Below, one piece after another: positions 59,375-64,000 of a DNA stretch of 64,000 nucleotides. The notes below the pieces were generated by a model. It saw only the letters and a program-made list of their open reading frames with translations. It was not told the origin of the DNA and did no database searches. The position numbers were made by a program, and so were the translations under genes. The stretch lies in contig JAEPRB010000008.1 in assembly GCA_016758965.1 (NCBI GenBank), forward strand, positions 340,157 through 404,156. The letters run 5' to 3'. Each line of letters starts with the position of its first letter. Position 1 is the first letter of the stretch. The stretch is from Circinella minor. Its lineage: Eukaryota > Mucoromycota > Mucoromycetes > Mucorales > Lichtheimiaceae.

Positions 59375-61194
59375 ACATAACCTAATACTTTCTTTTTGTA
59401 TATATATAAAAGAAGACGTATCTCTTTTAACTTATTATTAAACAAAGCTACTAGTTGCTTTTTTTTTGCGTTATATTGTAATGTGGCTCGAAAATATGAA
59501 TGTCATTTTGTTTTACAATCAGTTGATGAACTTATCGTGGGTCTAGTTTCTTTCATTGATGTGTTATTTTTGCTATTATTGTTAGAAAATTTCTCGTTTT
59601 TAAATTAGCTTCTATTCCGAAATAGAATCAATGTCCAAAGTTGTATTGTTATTTTCTTACTAGCTCTTATTTTATTATCTATTTAAACATATGTTTTTAG
59701 TATAAGATGGTTTATATAACAAGCGTCTTATTCAAAAGCAGAAAAAATGCACATGTACAAACCTGCAAAAAAAAAAAAGAAGATTACTAAGTTTAAAAAA
59801 CAAAGAAAGGAATAATTAGAAACAATGATTATAAAAAAAACAAAGACAGTATACGTGATGTTCTACTGTATCTATGTCAAATTCTTTTCGTTAATGTTAA
59901 GAAAGAATAAAAAGCAGAAAGGTTTATTTACCATGGAGATAAGTAGAAAATCTGTATGGATCACCGACATTGGGTTCTAAAATAGCACCATTCAACATAA
60001 TGATGGAAAAATATGTATGCTGTAACGTGTGGGAAACTATTGGTACAGTGAAGCGTTTCGTTTAGAACGCATAAACATGGTTCTTGCTGTGTTTAATTTG
60101 TTCGACTGTTTGTGCTTCTTCTAGTCATTCTATTCGCTTCGTATGTTCCGCCCATTTCTCCTTCTTAACTTTATCAGCTTCTCACTTTGTATGGTGCAGT
60201 TGCTGCTGCTGTTGTTGTTGTCAAAGCTGTCAGGGAAAATGGGATTCGTACACTGAACTCAGTGGTTCGCCATACAATACATGGATAAATAAGTGAAAGG
60301 TTTATAAAGAGGGTAGAACGACTATTAATTCTATGTGCTGATATATATAATAAATCAAGAAATCGAATAATAATAATAATAATAATAATAATTGTGATGT
60401 ATGTAAAAGTATTGCATATTCATATATTTACATTTTTTCTTCGTAATGAATATCTCTTATTATGGTTAATATACATATTACCGTAAGTGAGTATATTGGA
60501 AATCGAGTTAATAAAAGGAATTATTGTTTTGACCAGGTTAATCTTTCTTTTCAAGTAGGCTTCTGTTATTATTGTTATTGCTTTTCTTCGGAAAAACAAA
60601 AATATGCGTTTTTGACAAGTATAGCAATGATCATCCATGTTGAGTATATTTTTAATAACTTAACAAATGATCAGAATACGCCTTTTTTAATATAAATGAG
60701 TTTCCGGTAATTTTGCCGAATTAAATCATTTATTTTTGCTCAGAAATCGTTTTTCCGCTGATTTGTTGTTGATCATTAGAGGAAATACAATGACGACGGA
60801 TGTAACATGTATTAATTTCACCCGTATATTCCCATTCTAAATATAAAATAATTCATTCTACTTTATAATATATTTCTCAATGCATATAAAGAAAAATAAA
60901 AACAAGGCTTTTGATAAAAGTCAATTTTTTTAAAAAAAAATGAAGTATAAAAAAAGATAATGCGGGGGGTTAGAATAGTTTTTAAATTGTGACACAACTC
61001 AGGTCAGCAACTGCTTTTTGAGGTAACTTATATAACTTAATTTGTATATTTTTCATCGTCCGCATAATTTTTAAAAAAAAATATTTAAATAAGGAAAATC
61101 TATTCATTCAGCTTTTCTAATCTTTTGTTTCTAATTATTCGTACTAAACATTTGACATTTTTTTAATATTTTTTTTTGAAGATCACTATACAGA
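59375..61194. other. Intergenic with decayed fragments
   Basis: No firm gene. A minus-strand frame (60213-60062) reads Gln-run, then EADKVKKEKWAEHTKRIE...LEEAQTVEQIKHSKNHVYAF with two in-frame TGA codons, a decayed coding remnant. At 59998-59932 (minus) a short frame MLNGAILEPNVGDPYRFSTY ends at a GTAAAT donor and may be a small gene or a lone exon. An (AAT)n microsatellite is at about 60367-60391. Confidence 0.35.
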
Positions 61195-63547
61195 ATGAAT
61201 ATGTCATCTATTACAAAACAATTTGAGAATTCAACATATAATATTTTAGAAAAAATTACTACCTCATCAGTAACCGATCGTGGAAACTTGGAAAAAATTG
61301 GCAAATTTGCTGTCATTACCTGGGCAGCCTATCTTGTTTCATCAGTAAAGTATCTTGTAATATAATCACTCAAAGAAATATAAAAACCATACTTTACTAA
61401 TTTATATATATATCAAACATATCTTGGAAATAGAAATTATATGATGCTTTCCTTGGACCCTTAAGTAGCATTCCTGGACCGTTGAGCCTCAAGTTCTATG
61501 ACATGCGTTATTATCCTGGTATTGAAAGTCCACCTGGAACTTCGTAAGTTGGTAAAAGAATATGGGGTTAAATTATTAATAAAATCTGGGAATAATTAAT
61601 GATCTTTTTTTTTTCTTTTTTGTTAGCTGGAAAAAAACCATGGCTTGGCGTAACGATTATGGTAGTGTTGTTCGTCTTGGTCCCAGTACTATCGGTATTT
61701 CTGATAAGCATATGCTTCGACAAGTTTTGCTTAAAGAGGATCTTCCAAAGGGTCCTATGTATACACGACTTCAAAGTGAGTTCAGAAAATAATAAATACG
61801 AAATGGCTTATATGCCCGAAAAAATAAATCAGGCCATAAACATCTAAACTAACGGGTTCTTTTATAAAATCAATAGGACGTAAACCACCTACATTATTCA
61901 ATACTCGAGACAAAATATTTCATAAACAGCGTGTAAGTGTATATGATATTATAAAGTATTTTGAATGTATAATTTTAAAGAAACTCTGTATATTTGTATA
62001 ATAGAGACGTATCGTTTCACCGGCATTTTCTATCAAGTACTTGAATTCACTAGAGCACTATATGCTTGATACTACTCAAGCATTTATTGATCGCATTGAC
62101 CAGGATATTGAACAAACTAAAAATGAAAATGGATATGGCCAAGTTGATATTTGGACTCTTCTACAATATTTAGCATTAGATATTATTGGTGAAACCGCAT
62201 TTGGTAAGACATTTCATATGTTGGAAGGTAACGATCACATTGTACCACGTACCATCAACCTTAGCATGAGACTGTCATCTTACGTAATGTATATCTACTA
62301 TATCCTTATTGTATTCTTTTTTTTTTCCAAAACCAATCATCTACGTATTGGTTATTATACATATACTAAATGCAAGAAAATTATTTATGTATTATCCATT
62401 AGCTTGTCACCCACCCTATTCTCGGTCCACTGTCCATGTTATTATTACCTAATGGTGGTGTTTTGAAAGCAAATAATGACTTACAAGCGGTAAGTTTTTT
62501 TTTTCTATCTACTATTTTTAAAAGAGTACAATAGCTTCATAAATTGTTATTATTTATTAATTATATACATATTTAGTTTATGAAAAAAATTATTGTTGAA
62601 CGATTAGAGAGCGGTGAAAAGGCTCGTCGTAATGACATTCTTCAAATTCTAATTGATACCCAACAAGCCAATGATACTGAAGAACGCCTTAATAACGCAT
62701 CCATTGCTCAAGAAACTGTGTTGTTTTTGATTGCAGGATCAGAAACCACAAGTAATACTACTGGGTTTGCTTTTATTGAATTGATGAAGAATCCAAAAAT
62801 GTTTGCCAAGTTGCGTCAAGAAATTGATGATGTTGAATTTAAACAAGATCAAAAGTTATTTACTCACGAACAATTGAAAAATCTTCCGTATTTGAATGCT
62901 GTAATCAATGAAACACTTCGATTGGACGCAATCGCTGTTGGAGGTGTTGAAAGAATGCCAGATCATGATATTGTTTTAGATAGTCGTTTATTTGTACCTA
63001 AAGGAGTAAGTCAATTATATCCACCATAATATGCTTTTTTTCCCCGTTTGTAGTATATGTTCTTAATGTATTCACCTATCTCTACTTTTAATTATTTTTA
63101 TGTAGACTACTGTGCTTTGTAACATGTATCATGCTCACGTAGATCCTGCTTATTGGTCCGAACCAGAAAAGTGGATCCCTGAAAGATGGTTGCCTGACTC
63201 GAATTATCCCCAAAAGGCAGACCAAGACGCCTTTTTCCCATTTAGTATTGGGTAAGTTTTTTTGTTTTTGCCATTCAAAACATCAACAATAGTTATGTAG
63301 AGCATATAGCAACTAATATCTTTTTTATTTTATATTGATATAATTTAATTATAGTTCAAGAAACTGTATTGGAAAGACGTTTGCACAGCAAGAAATGCGT
63401 CTTTCCATTGCTAACTTGGTAAAGCTATTTGATTTTGAAGCCATTCCTGAACAAGTTGCAGCAGGAGAAGAACGGTGTGCATTTCTAACTTTACAAATCA
63501 GGAGCAATAGTTACAAGGTTTTTATGAAACGTAGAACAACAGCGTGA
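61195..63547 (+). CDS. Cytochrome P450 monooxygenase (paralogue 2)
   Basis: Nine exons from ATG 61195 (MNMSSITKQFENSTYNILEK) to TGA 63545-63547, about 510 residues. Features: PLSSIPGPL hinge, HKQR/RRIVSPAFSIKYL in the C-helix region, I-helix AGSETTS, K-helix NETLRLD, EKWIPERWL, and heme loop FPFSIGSRNCIGKTFAQ with the axial Cys. Exon boundaries coincide with those of the P450 at 50530-52850, and the proteins share several long near-identical blocks, so they are paralogues arisen by duplication with inversion. Differences concentrate in the N-terminus and the substrate-recognition stretch after GNDHIVPRTINLSMRLS. ER-bound, reductase-dependent; substrate unknown. A second in-frame ATG two codons in (MSSIT) is an alternative start. 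Confidence 0.93.
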
Positions 63548-64000
63548 AAATAGTAGACGGCTTCATAAAAAAAACTATATAGAATACTCATAGCATATCA
63601 ATACTATTATGTACATAATAAAAAAAGCATTTATCCCTTATTGTCGTATCATAACACATTCTTATTTAAATTACTTTTATGTAACACACTTTTGAAAAAT
63701 TAGATAGTGAGAAGTGTGATTTTTATGCACAATTGTCTCTACGTATTTAAACCACTCATCGGAACCTTGTTAGTCTTAACCATTCACTGCAAACATTTGT
63801 TTTTTGATCAGTATGAATTTATGACATCTTGAAGCTATATTTTTTTTAACAGTCTGCCAATATAATAATAATAATTGTTGTATTATAAGAACATTATCTC
63901 TTTATCCCAGATGAAATAAGAAATCATATTTAAAATACAGACGTGAACATAACTCAATTCTAAAAAGGAAACTGAGTAAAATCGCATAACGATGCCCTGC
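63548..64000. other. 3' flank of P450 paralogue 2
   Basis: AT-rich with an (AAT)n run near 63863-63875. No gene is seen before the window ends. Confidence 0.4.

Noticed and set aside
59172..59441. Overlapping 89-codon frame inside the secreted peptide gene
   Set aside because: Same DNA in another frame, without the signal peptide position, promoter spacing or cysteine pattern.
60084..60296. Cys-run plus-strand frame
   Set aside because: The Cys run is a GCT/TGT trinucleotide repeat read in one frame; the opposite strand is the more coding-like.

Overview
This is an AT-rich, intron-rich eukaryotic window, most likely from a Mucorales-type fungus (Mucoromycota). The reasons are many short GT-AG introns with GTAAGT-like donors, a fungal ERMES subunit (MMM1), a SUR7/PalI-type membrane protein, a TPR + F-box + leucine-rich protein, two fungal cytochromes P450, and degenerate transposons. 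The species is not determined. I recognised no tRNA, rRNA or CRISPR array. Spliced models were built by hand from reading frame, splice sites and intron phase. Outer coordinates are firmer than every internal junction.

Layout: 0.6-1.7 kb, a four-TM SUR7/PalI-like gene (+). 2.1-12.5 kb, minus-strand genes: nucleoporin TPR/Mlp, MMM1, an acidic membrane or GPI-type protein, and a four-exon gene (11.8-12.5 kb) assembled from exons of which several lack an ATG. 15.1-17.2 kb, a SAM methyltransferase (-). 17.7-19.2 kb, a Tc1/mariner element with intact TIRs but a frameshifted transposase; an inverted piece of the same family lies at 19.5 kb and a 5' piece at 25.4 kb. 19.7-22.1 kb holds decayed coding remnants, including a tandem exon-plus-intron duplication. 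22.6-24.5 kb, an unrecognised seven-exon gene (-). 27.4-29.7 kb, F-box gene (+). 30.2-32.2 kb, SGT2 (-).

33-43 kb is mostly repeat and transposon debris: two minisatellite tracts, a purine-rich tract, a 1.7-kb TIR element with 9-bp tandem repeats at its ends and CATG flanks, and a LINE remnant. 43.0-44.9 kb is a mitochondrial-type branched-chain aminotransferase (-). 45.6-49.6 kb is a decayed multi-exon gene interrupted by a 1.3-kb insertion with a 12-bp target-site duplication. It is followed at 49.95 kb by one end of a second element built like the TIR element.

50.5-63.5 kb carries a P450 (-), a zinc alcohol dehydrogenase (+), a small secreted cysteine-rich protein (+) and a second P450 (+) with the same nine-exon layout as the first. 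The P450s are probably an inverted duplicate pair, and the oxidase/dehydrogenase combination may reflect shared oxidation chemistry, though clustering here is loose. The housekeeping genes act in nuclear pore structure, ER-mitochondria tethering, tail-anchored protein targeting and branched-chain amino acid metabolism. The most unusual material is the pair of CATG-flanked elements, the duplicated exon array at 20.7-21.2 kb, and the mariner copies that share one frameshift.
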